Shown here one piece after another: positions 24,165 through 31,884 of a DNA stretch of 64,000 nt. How positions within the stretch are numbered: position 1 is the stretch's first letter; each line of letters starts with the position of its first letter. The position numbers were made by a program, and so were the translations under genes. Source of the stretch: an uncultured Clostridia bacterium (GTDB lineage: Bacteria; Bacillota; Clostridia; Oscillospirales; Butyricicoccaceae); contig CALWJQ010000097.1 in assembly GCA_944381055.1 (NCBI GenBank), positions 1-64,000 on the forward strand, read 5' to 3'. The notes beneath the pieces are model-generated. The model did no database searches, was not told the origin of the DNA, and saw only the letters and a list, made by a program, of their open reading frames with translations.

Positions 24165-25124
24165 ATGATTCCGCACGGGACAAGCATCAAGATCTTTGCA
24201 GGCAATTCCAACCCTGCCCTGGCGCTTCAAATTGCGACTTCGCTGGGGCTCGAGCTGGGCAAGGCCGTCGTCACCAAATTTTCAGACGGCGAGATCTCGG
24301 TTTCCATCAACGAAACGGTGCGCGGCGCCGACGTTTTTGTCGTGCAGTCGACCTGTAACCCGGTCAACGACAACCTGATGGAAATGCTCATCATGATCGA
24401 TGCCTTCCGCCGCGCCAGCGCCGGCCGCATCACGGCGGTCATGCCCTATTTCGGCTATGCGCGCCAGGACCGCAAGACCAAAGCGCGCGACCCCATTTCG
24501 GCCAAGCTGGTCGCCGACCTTATTGAAGCGGCGGGCGCCGATCGTGTGCTGACCATGGATCTGCACGCATCGCAGCTGCAGGGGTTTTTCAACATCCCGG
24601 TCGACAACCTGCTGGGCACCTCGGTGCTCATCCCTTATTTTGCTGACAAATACGGCATGGGCAACGACAACGTTGTCGTCGTTGCGCCCGATCTCGGCTC
24701 GGTCGGCCGCGCCCGCAAGTTCACCGAGCGCCTTGACCTGCCGCTGGCCATCATCGACAAACGCCGCCAGCGCGCCAACGTGTCCGAAGTCATGAACATC
24801 ATCGGTGACGTGCGCGGCAAGCAGGTCATTCTGGTCGACGACATGATCGACACCGCCGGCACGCTGTGCAACGCCGCGGCGGCGCTCATGGATATCGGCG
24901 GCGCTAAAAATGTCGTTGCCTGCGCAACCCACGCCATTTTGTCCGGGCCCGCCATCGAACGGCTGGAAAACAGCGCGATTTCTGAAGTGTATTTGCTCGA
25001 CACCGTTCCCTTGCCGGCCAGCAAAAAGATTGATAAAATCAAGGTGCTGCCGGTTTCCAACATGTTCACCGAGGCCATCCGCCGCATTTACGAAGAGGCT
25101 TCTGTGTCCGAGATCTTTTCGTAA
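24165..25124 (+). CDS. prs: Ribose-phosphate pyrophosphokinase
   Basis: 319 residues, standard length. It makes PRPP from ribose 5-phosphate and ATP for nucleotide, histidine and NAD synthesis. Signatures are F-S-D-G-E-I at the N-terminus, D-L-H-A-S-Q-L-Q-G-F-F, and the PRPP loop V-D-D-M-I-D-T-A-G-T-L. It lies 37 nt after the glmU-like gene, as in Bacillus, with GGGGGT before the start. A hairpin follows it. Confidence 0.97.
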   Translation: MIPHGTSIKIFAGNSNPALALQIATSLGLELGKAVVTKFSDGEISVSINETVRGADVFVVQSTCNPVNDNLMEMLIMIDAFRRASAGRITAVMPYFGYARQDRKTKARDPISAKLVADLIEAAGADRVLTMDLHASQLQGFFNIPVDNLLGTSVLIPYFADKYGMGNDNVVVVAPDLGSVGRARKFTERLDLPLAIIDKRRQRANVSEVMNIIGDVRGKQVILVDDMIDTAGTLCNAAAALMDIGGAKNVVACATHAILSGPAIERLENSAISEVYLLDTVPLPASKKIDKIKVLPVSNMFTEAIRRIYEEASVSEIFS

Positions 25125-25191
25125 CGTGTATCCTTCCGCCGCGGGCCCGTCACAAACCCGGCGGCGCGGCGGATCCCGTATGTCTGACATG

Positions 25192-25220
25192 GCCGGCGGC
25201 TTTGGCCGCCGGCTTGTTTG
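25192..25220 (+). terminator. Hairpin with T-rich tail between prs and pth
   Basis: A 9-bp perfect GC stem (25192-25200 with 25205-25213), TTTG loop, then TTGTTTG. It may attenuate readthrough into pth. Confidence 0.6.
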
Positions 25221-25221
25221 C

Positions 25222-25854
25222 ATGTACCCGACAAAGGAAGTGTTCCCCATTTTCAGACGACACAAATCCCCCGCCGTGCAGACGGCGGACTTTATTGTGG
25301 CCGGGCTGGGCAACCCGGGCCGGCAGTATGAGACGACGCGCCACAACGCCGGCTTCATGGCGCTTGATCTGCTGGCCGAACGGCTGGGCGCCGGGCGGCT
25401 GACCCAAACGCGCTTCCGCTCGACTTACGCGGTCTGTACGCATGGCGGCAAGACCGTAGTGCTTATGAAGCCGCAGACCTATATGAACCTGTCCGGCGAG
25501 GCGGTGCGTGATATGGCCGCCGCCCTTTCGGTGCCGCCCGAACGGATTATTGCCGTGTTTGACGACATTTCCCTGCCGGCAGGGCGCATACGGGTGCGCC
25601 GCAGCGGTTCGGCCGGCGGGCACAACGGCATTAAGAACATTATTTATCAATTACAGTCCGACGCGTTTCCCCGCGTCAAAATCGGCGTCGGATCGCCGCA
25701 GAAGGGCGACGGGGATTTAAAAGACTTTGTTCTGGACACGCTCGGCAGCGACGCCTATGCGGGTGTGCGCATGGCGCCCGACGCCGTCCTGGCGATTATC
25801 GATCAGGGCGTCGACGCGGCGATGCAGGAATTCAACGGAAAGACGGCCGGCTAG
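25222..25854 (+). CDS. pth: Peptidyl-tRNA hydrolase
   Basis: 210 residues from the chosen start. It frees tRNA from stalled peptidyl-tRNA. Catalytic motifs are G-L-G-N-P-G (Asn), T-R-H-N-A-G-F (His) and F-D-D-I-S-L-P (Asp), with S-A-G-G-H-N-G-I-K later. The start is uncertain: ATG 25222 lies just past the terminator-like hairpin but has no good ribosome site, whereas AAAGGAAG at 25233-25240 would suit a start at or after 25240 (GTG 25240 is very close to it). Core function is unaffected. It is followed by mfd after 25 nt. Confidence 0.92.
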   Translation: MYPTKEVFPIFRRHKSPAVQTADFIVAGLGNPGRQYETTRHNAGFMALDLLAERLGAGRLTQTRFRSTYAVCTHGGKTVVLMKPQTYMNLSGEAVRDMAAALSVPPERIIAVFDDISLPAGRIRVRRSGSAGGHNGIKNIIYQLQSDAFPRVKIGVGSPQKGDGDLKDFVLDTLGSDAYAGVRMAPDAVLAIIDQGVDAAMQEFNGKTAG

Positions 25855-25879
25855 GCCGCCTTCGGTTTAGCGAGGGTTT

Positions 25880-28800
25880 ATGGATAATACGCACAAAGTA
25901 CTGCTCGATTTGATGCGCGGCCTGCCGGAATACCGGCAGCTGGCCGCGGAAGCGCAGAGGGACGGCCCGCGGGTCGTCTCTCTTTACGGCGTTTCACACA
26001 TTCACAAAGCGCACATCGCTGCCACGCTGCTCGCCGATCTGGGCCGCCCTGTATGCGTCGTCACGCGCGACGAACAAAGCGCCCGGCGCATGGCGCTGGA
26101 CATCGAGGGCTTCTGCGGCCGGAAAGCCGCTTTTCTCCCGGTGCGGGATCTGGTGTTCCACAACATCGACAACGTCTCGCGTGAATACGAGCACCAGCGC
26201 ATCGGCGCGCTGCACGCCTTTGCTTCCGGGGAAGCGCAGGTGCTGGCCGCGCCCGTCGAAGCCATGATGCTGTCGACGCTGCCTCCCGATATTATGCACA
26301 GGGCCTCTGTCCGCCTCTGCATGGACGAGGACTATGATTTAAACCGCCTGGCAGCCCGTCTGACTGAGGCCGGGTACACAAACGCGCTGACCGTCGAAGG
26401 GCCGGGGCAATTTGCCCTGCGCGGCGGGATTCTGGATGTGTTCCCCGTCGGCGGGGAAGCCCCGGTGCGCGCCGAGTTTTTCGGCGACACCGTCGATTCG
26501 CTCGGCGTTTTCGATCCCATGACCCAGCGGCGCAGCCGCAATATCGACGCCTGCGACATTTTGCCTGCCCGTGAGACGCTGCCGCACATGGCCAAAGACG
26601 GCATCGCCGGCCTTGTCAAAACGCTGACCGCCCTGTCGCGCCGGGCAAACGACGCGCTGCGCGCCACGCTGCGGCAGGACATCGAGCGCCTGACCCAAAA
26701 CGGTCTGTTCGCCGCCTGCGACCGGTATCTTCCGCACATCTACCCCCGGCAGGCTTCGGGCTTTTCCTACCTGCCGGACAACGCCGTCATCATTGTCGAC
26801 GACACGCCCGCCGTCCTTGAAAGCGCGCGCGCCATGACCTACCGCCAAAACGAAGACCAGACCCACCTGCTCGAAGACGGCGTCCTCGCCCCCATGCGTT
26901 ACGGGTTTTCGCTGTCCGACGGCGAAGTGCGCAGCGTCATCGAGTCGCATACTGCCGTCCTGCTCGACGCCTTTTTGAGCCAGACCCCGCTGCGCCCGCA
27001 GGCTGTCATCGCGCTCGGGTGCAAGCAACTGCCCTCGTACGGCGGCAGCCTGGACACCGCGGTCAGCGACCTTGAAAGCTACCTGTCGATGCGGTACGCC
27101 CTGTTCGCCCTGGCCGGCGGCAGCCAGCGGGCGGCCAGCCTGCGCGAGCTGCTTGAAAGCCGGGGGCTTCCCTGCGTCACCGATGCCGCGCAGGCCGGGC
27201 CGGGCCGCATCTGCATCCTGCCGCAGAACCTGTCGGCCGGTTTTGAATACCCATATGCCATGACGGCGGTTATTACCGAAGGCCAGCTCGGGATGCAGCG
27301 CCCCAAACGCAAAAAAGAAGGGAAAAAGGACGCGCGCAACCGGCTGAAAAGTTATTCCGATCTGACGCCGGGCGACCTTGTCGTCCACGATCACCACGGC
27401 ATCGGCCGTTTCTGCGGCGTCGAGCGTATGACGGTCGACGGCGTGCAGCGGGATTATATCAAAATCGCCTACGCGGGCACCGACGTCGTCTTTGTCCCCG
27501 CGACTTCGCTCGACCTTGTGTCCAAATACATCGGTGCCGGCGAAGCCGATACCGTCAAGCTGAGCAAGCTGGGCGGCACAGCGTGGCAAAAGACCAAATC
27601 GCGCGCCAAAAAGGCGGCGCAGGATCTGGCCGCCGGGCTGATCGCCTTGTATTCGGCGCGCATGAAGCGCCCGGGGTTTGCCTTTTTCCCGGACGACGAC
27701 ATGCAGCTGGCCTTTGAAGAAAGCTTCCCTTATGACGAAACCGAGGATCAGCTGACCTGTGCGCGCGACATCAAGCGCGATATGGAAAAGCCGCACCCCA
27801 TGGACAGGCTTTTGTGCGGCGACGTCGGCTTCGGCAAGACCGAGGTCGCGTTCCGCGCCGTCATGAAATGCGTGCTTTCAGGCAAGCAGGCTGCTATTCT
27901 GGTTCCCACTACCGTGCTCGCCCGCCAGCACTACCTGACGGCCTGCCAGCGTTTTTCCGGCTACCCCGTCAAAATTGAAATGATGTCCCGCTACCGCACG
28001 GCCGGGCAGATGCGCGAAACGCTGCACCGGCTGCGCACCGGCCAGTGCGATGTGCTCATCGGCACTCACCGCATTTTGCAGAAGGACGTGCATTTTAAAG
28101 ACCTCGGCCTGCTCGTCGTCGACGAGGAACAGCGGTTCGGCGTGTCACACAAAGAGCAAATCAAGCAGATGACGACCTCGGTCGACGTGCTGACGCTGAC
28201 CGCAACCCCCATTCCCCGCACGCTCAACATGGCGCTGTCCGGCATCCGCGACATGTCGGTGCTTGAAGAGCCGCCGCTCGGCCGCCAACCGGTGCAGACC
28301 TATGTGCTCGAACACGACAACGCCATCATCCGCGACGCCATCCGGCGCGAATTGTCGCGCGGCGGCCAGGTCTACTACCTGCACAACCGCATCGACTCCA
28401 TCGAACAGACGGCGTCGTTTCTGCGGCAGCAGTTCCCCGAAGCCGTCGTCGCCACGGCGCACGGCCGCATGAGCGAAGAGCAGCTGTCCGACGTCATGAG
28501 CCGGACCTACGCCGGCGAAGTCGCCATTCTGGTGTGCACCACCATCATCGAAACGGGCGTCGATATTCCCAACGTCAACACACTCATCATCGAAAATGCC
28601 GACGCCATGGGCCTTGCGCAGCTGCACCAGATCCGCGGCCGCGTCGGCCGTTCGGCCCGGCATGCCTATGCCTATTTTACCTACCGTCGCGGCAAAGTGC
28701 TGTCAGAAATTTCGCAAAAGCGCCTGTCCGCCATCCGCGAGTTCGCCGAGTTCGGCTCAGGGTTTAAAATCGCCATGCGCGACCTTGAAATCCGCGGCGC

Positions 28801-29389
28801 GGGCAACGTCCTGGGCGCCGAACAGAGCGGCCACCTGATGAACGTCGGCTACGACCTGTATCTGCGGCTGCTGGAAGAAGCGGCGGGCGAGCTGTCGGGC
28901 CAGCCGGCGGCCGAACGCACCGAGTGTACCGCCGACATCCTGGTCTCGGCCAGCCTGCCGCAAAGCTATATTCCCGACGCCGGCACCCGCGTCGACCTGT
29001 ACCGCCGCATCGCCCTCATCCGTTCGCAGGACGACTATCTCGACATGCAGGACGAACTCATCGACCGTTTCGGCGACCCGCCGCAGCCGGTGCTCAACCT
29101 GCTGTCCATCGCCCTTTTGCGTGCGCACGCGTCAGAGTGCGGGGTCAGTGAAATCAACCACCGGTCCGGCTCCATGCAGTTTGTCTTTACCCCCGGCGTG
29201 CTGCAAAGCGCCTCGGCCGTCTGCGCCGATCCGGCCCTGCGCGGCCGGATTTTGATGAGCGCCGGCGAAAAGCCCTATCTTTCCCTGCGTCTCAAACCGA
29301 CGGACGACGTTTTAAAGGCGGCGTCTGATCTTGTCGCCCTGTGGAAGAGCAAGACCGACGAAATTCACGCTGCCGGCGATGCAAAATGA
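25880..29389 (+). CDS. mfd: Transcription-repair coupling factor
   Basis: 1169 residues, full length. Mfd removes RNA polymerase stalled at DNA damage and recruits UvrA. Domains in order: UvrB-homology N-terminus (to about 330), a degenerate D3, the CarD-like polymerase-interacting domain at about 490-560 (G-D-L-V-V-H-D-H-H-G-I-G-R-F), then the RecG-like translocase with Walker A G-D-V-G-F-G-K-T, D-E-E-Q-R-F and the motif VI Q-I-R-G-R-V-G-R, and the C-terminal TRCF domain. GAGGG precedes the start. Position after pth matches the Bacillus order; the small spoVT-like gene between them there is missing. Confidence 0.97.
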   Translation: MDNTHKVLLDLMRGLPEYRQLAAEAQRDGPRVVSLYGVSHIHKAHIAATLLADLGRPVCVVTRDEQSARRMALDIEGFCGRKAAFLPVRDLVFHNIDNVSREYEHQRIGALHAFASGEAQVLAAPVEAMMLSTLPPDIMHRASVRLCMDEDYDLNRLAARLTEAGYTNALTVEGPGQFALRGGILDVFPVGGEAPVRAEFFGDTVDSLGVFDPMTQRRSRNIDACDILPARETLPHMAKDGIAGLVKTLTALSRRANDALRATLRQDIERLTQNGLFAACDRYLPHIYPRQASGFSYLPDNAVIIVDDTPAVLESARAMTYRQNEDQTHLLEDGVLAPMRYGFSLSDGEVRSVIESHTAVLLDAFLSQTPLRPQAVIALGCKQLPSYGGSLDTAVSDLESYLSMRYALFALAGGSQRAASLRELLESRGLPCVTDAAQAGPGRICILPQNLSAGFEYPYAMTAVITEGQLGMQRPKRKKEGKKDARNRLKSYSDLTPGDLVVHDHHGIGRFCGVERMTVDGVQRDYIKIAYAGTDVVFVPATSLDLVSKYIGAGEADTVKLSKLGGTAWQKTKSRAKKAAQDLAAGLIALYSARMKRPGFAFFPDDDMQLAFEESFPYDETEDQLTCARDIKRDMEKPHPMDRLLCGDVGFGKTEVAFRAVMKCVLSGKQAAILVPTTVLARQHYLTACQRFSGYPVKIEMMSRYRTAGQMRETLHRLRTGQCDVLIGTHRILQKDVHFKDLGLLVVDEEQRFGVSHKEQIKQMTTSVDVLTLTATPIPRTLNMALSGIRDMSVLEEPPLGRQPVQTYVLEHDNAIIRDAIRRELSRGGQVYYLHNRIDSIEQTASFLRQQFPEAVVATAHGRMSEEQLSDVMSRTYAGEVAILVCTTIIETGVDIPNVNTLIIENADAMGLAQLHQIRGRVGRSARHAYAYFTYRRGKVLSEISQKRLSAIREFAEFGSGFKIAMRDLEIRGAGNVLGAEQSGHLMNVGYDLYLRLLEEAAGELSGQPAAERTECTADILVSASLPQSYIPDAGTRVDLYRRIALIRSQDDYLDMQDELIDRFGDPPQPVLNLLSIALLRAHASECGVSEINHRSGSMQFVFTPGVLQSASAVCADPALRGRILMSAGEKPYLSLRLKPTDDVLKAASDLVALWKSKTDEIHAAGDAK

Positions 29390-29418
29390 TTGCCAAAGAC
29401 TTGGCGGCGTGATATGAT
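29390..29418 (+). promoter_or_regulatory. Promoter for the foldase gene
   Basis: TTGCCA (29390-29395), 17-nt spacer, TATGAT (29413-29418), overlapping the mfd stop codon. Confidence 0.65.
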
Positions 29419-29454
29419 TAACAGGATCTCTCCGCCTGAGGAGGCTTATCTATC

Positions 29455-30444
29455 GTGAAAAAAACACTGCTTTTAGTCCTTGCGCTCTGCCTGCTGCTGT
29501 GCGGGTGTTCGCCCAGCCCGGCGGCCATTACGGTCGGCCCGCGCCAGGTCGATCTTGCAACCTATGCTTTTTACATCCATTACAACCTGATGAATCTGAC
29601 CACCGAATACGGCTATACGCCTGATACGCTTTATTCCGACGAAATGACCGCGCAGATCAAGTCGGACGCGCTCAACCAGGCGGTGACCGCCGAAGTCATC
29701 CGGATCAAATGCGGCGAGCTGGGGCTTGAGCTTTCCGACGAACAGAAAGAATCGCTGGAATCTGACAAAAAAGAGTTCATCGAGTCGCTGGGCGGCAAGT
29801 ACGAGTACCTGTCCTATCTGCGCGAGTCGGCGATGACCGACCGCAGCTATGACGCTTTTCAGGAAAACTCACTGTATTACGACCTGCTGTACGAGTACCT
29901 GTGCGCCGAGGCAGCCGAGTTTTACAACGACGAAAACCTGCGGCAGTTCTTTGCCGAAAACTACATCACCGTCCGGTATATCCGTCTGGGCACCCTTGAC
30001 AGCGCCGGCGCCCCGCTCAGCGAAGTCGACGCTGCCGCCAAGCTGACGCTTGCCAACAGCCTGCTGATGCAGGCGCAGCAGCCGGACGCCGATTTTGAAG
30101 CCCTGATCGCGGAATACAACGACGACCCCATTATGGACATGAACCCTGACGGCCTTGTGGTCAGCGTCGCTTCCGCACAGGAAATCGATTACCTGGCCCC
30201 GGCTTTTTCACTGGCTGAAAACGAAGTCGGGGGCGTCTATACCGGGTCTGAAGGCTACTATATTGTCCGGCGCACCCCTGTCAGTGCCAGCTATTTTGAA
30301 GAAAACCGGGATATGATTCTGCAAAACGCGCTGGACTGGTATTTTGAAAGCTCGCTGGAGCAATGGAAGGCGGACACCGCCGTCACGACGACCGCGGCTT
30401 ATGAACAAATCAACCTTGACAATTACATGGAATATGTCAAATAG
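29455..30444 (+). CDS. PrsA-like peptidyl-prolyl isomerase lipoprotein
   Basis: 329 residues. The signal peptide ends L-L-C-G-C, a lipobox with Cys at about 18, so the protein is anchored outside the membrane. A SurA/PrsA-type helical region is followed by a PpiC-like rotamase domain (about 160-280) with N-Y-I-T-V-R-Y-I-R-L and the closing G-V-Y-T-G-S-E-G-Y-Y-I-V-R-R. Such foldases help exported proteins fold. Start is GTG behind GAGGAGG. Its place after mfd is common in Clostridia. The rotamase active site is not strongly conserved, so chaperone activity without isomerisation is possible. Confidence 0.85.
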   Translation: MKKTLLLVLALCLLLCGCSPSPAAITVGPRQVDLATYAFYIHYNLMNLTTEYGYTPDTLYSDEMTAQIKSDALNQAVTAEVIRIKCGELGLELSDEQKESLESDKKEFIESLGGKYEYLSYLRESAMTDRSYDAFQENSLYYDLLYEYLCAEAAEFYNDENLRQFFAENYITVRYIRLGTLDSAGAPLSEVDAAAKLTLANSLLMQAQQPDADFEALIAEYNDDPIMDMNPDGLVVSVASAQEIDYLAPAFSLAENEVGGVYTGSEGYYIVRRTPVSASYFEENRDMILQNALDWYFESSLEQWKADTAVTTTAAYEQINLDNYMEYVK

Positions 30445-30448
30445 GCGT

Positions 30449-31060
30449 TCAGCCCGGCTGCCCCCGTTCTTTTACGGCAGACGAATCGTTCCTGCTCCCT
30501 TTGCTTAAAAAACAGCCTTCGTCGTGTGAATCAACGACACCCACCGCCTGCATCCAGGCGTAGACAATCACGGTTCCCACGAACTTCATGCCGCGCCGCT
30601 TCAAATCCCGGGATACCGTGTCGGACAGCGGCGAGCGGTCCTTCCCTGTTTCAAAGATTTTCTTTCCCCCTGTCCAGCGCCAGAGATACCGGTCAAAGCT
30701 GCCAAACTCCTGCTGGATTTCCCGGAATACCCGTGCGTTGGTCACTGCCGCCCGGATTTTCAGCCGGTTGCGGACAATGCCTGGGTCGTTTTGCAGCGCC
30801 GACAGCTTGTCTTCATCATAATTGCCGACGATTTCCGGGTCAAAGCCGTCAAAGGCACATCGGAAGGCCTCGCGCTTGTTCAGGATACACTCCCACGACA
30901 GCCCTGCCTGAAAGCCCTCCAGCACCAGCATTTCAAAAAGCTTCCGATCGTCGTGGACCGGCACGCCCCATTCCTCGTCATGATAGCGGATGTACAAAGG
31001 GTTTTTCGGATTGGCCCAGGCGCACCGCACCCGTCCATCCGGCCACTGCGGTCGATTCAC
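30449..31060 (-). CDS. tag: DNA-3-methyladenine glycosylase I
   Basis: 203 residues. It excises 3-methyladenine from alkylated DNA. The N-terminus has R-C-A-W-A and Y-H-D-E-E-W-G-V-P-V-H-D-D, the middle Q-A-G-L-S-W-E-C-I-L-N-K-R, and F-V-G-T-V-I-V-Y-A-W-M-Q-A near the end, all Tag signatures; the zinc-binding Cys/His positions are partly visible (C-A-W, H-D-E-G-C-F). Start is GTG 31058-31060 behind AAAGGG. Its stop lies 4 bp from the foldase stop in the convergent direction, with no clear terminator. Confidence 0.93.
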   Translation of the reverse strand: MNRPQWPDGRVRCAWANPKNPLYIRYHDEEWGVPVHDDRKLFEMLVLEGFQAGLSWECILNKREAFRCAFDGFDPEIVGNYDEDKLSALQNDPGIVRNRLKIRAAVTNARVFREIQQEFGSFDRYLWRWTGGKKIFETGKDRSPLSDTVSRDLKRRGMKFVGTVIVYAWMQAVGVVDSHDEGCFLSKGSRNDSSAVKERGQPG

Positions 31061-31103
31061 GGTTTTATCATCCCTTTCACTGCCGGATCTGTCTGCTGCC
31101 CCC

Positions 31104-31132
31104 AGTATAGCCGAATCCGGCACAAGAATCAA
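31104..31132 (-). promoter_or_regulatory. Promoter for tag
   Basis: Minus strand TTGATT (31127-31132), 17-nt spacer, TATACT (31104-31109). Confidence 0.6.
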
Positions 31133-31174
31133 CCGCCAAGCTCTGCTGGGTTTGGCCTGCCATGAGGAAACGCC

Positions 31175-31735
31175 ATGACCAATACGACCAAACAGGCGCT
31201 CGAAGCCTCGCTCAAGCACATGCTTTTAAAAAAACCGCTGGACAAAATCACCATCCGGGACATTACAGACGACTGCGGTATCAGCCGCATGGCATTTTAC
31301 TACCATTTCAAAGACATTTACGATTTGGTGGAATGGAGCTGCATCGAAGACGCTGCCAGGGCGCTGCAAGGGAAAAAGACTTATGACACCTGGCAGGAAG
31401 GCCTGGCGCAAATTTTTGAAGCGGTCCTTGAGAATAAACCGTTTGTCCTCAACGCCTGCCGCTGTATTCCGCGGGAACAGATGGAACGCTTCCTGTTTCA
31501 AATCACCTACCGCCTCATCCGCGGCGTGGTAGACGAGCAGAGCCGCGGCGCGTCCGTTTCAGAAGAGCAGAAGGCGTTTATTGCCGATTTTTACAAGTAC
31601 AGTTTTGTCGGGCTGATGCTGAAATGGATTCGGCAGGGCATGACGGAAGACTACGCCGTGCTGGTCCGCAACATCAGCCTGACCGTAAAGGGCAGCATTG
31701 CAAACGCCGTCCGCAATTTTTCACAGCCGCAATAA
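31175..31735 (+). CDS. TetR-family regulator (DhaS-like C-terminal domain)
   Basis: 186 residues. The helix-turn-helix reads K-I-T-I-R-D-I-T-D-D-C-G-I-S-R-M-A-F-Y-Y-H-F-K-D-I-Y-D-L, which is the TetR subgroup with the DhaS-like C-terminal domain. GAGG precedes the ATG. It is directly upstream of, and codirectional with, the oleate hydratase gene, with a perfect 24-bp inverted repeat between them, so control of fatty-acid hydration is the natural guess but not shown. Confidence 0.85.
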   Translation: MTNTTKQALEASLKHMLLKKPLDKITIRDITDDCGISRMAFYYHFKDIYDLVEWSCIEDAARALQGKKTYDTWQEGLAQIFEAVLENKPFVLNACRCIPREQMERFLFQITYRLIRGVVDEQSRGASVSEEQKAFIADFYKYSFVGLMLKWIRQGMTEDYAVLVRNISLTVKGSIANAVRNFSQPQ

Positions 31736-31739
31736 AGGC

Positions 31740-31792
31740 TTTACAATCGGGGCCCGGTGATAAGATTTTTATCACCGGGCCCCGATTGTAAA
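31740..31792 (+). terminator. Perfect 24-bp inverted repeat after the tetR gene
   Basis: Arms 31740-31763 and 31769-31792 are exact complements with a 5-nt loop, 5 nt after the stop codon. No T-run follows. Such a long perfect palindrome can terminate, or act as a protein-binding site ahead of the next gene. Confidence 0.65.
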
Positions 31793-31884
31793 TGGCGCCG
31801 CCGCCCTGCGCCGTGTAAAATAAAGCCACAACAGCAAAACAAAGCCGTATCAAACGGCGCAATGCAGAAAGGCGGTTTTACAAC

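Noticed and set aside
30449-31219. Longer tag reading frame starting at 31219
   Set aside because: The extra N-terminal residues are unlike Tag, overlap the divergent TetR gene and lie upstream of the likely promoter.
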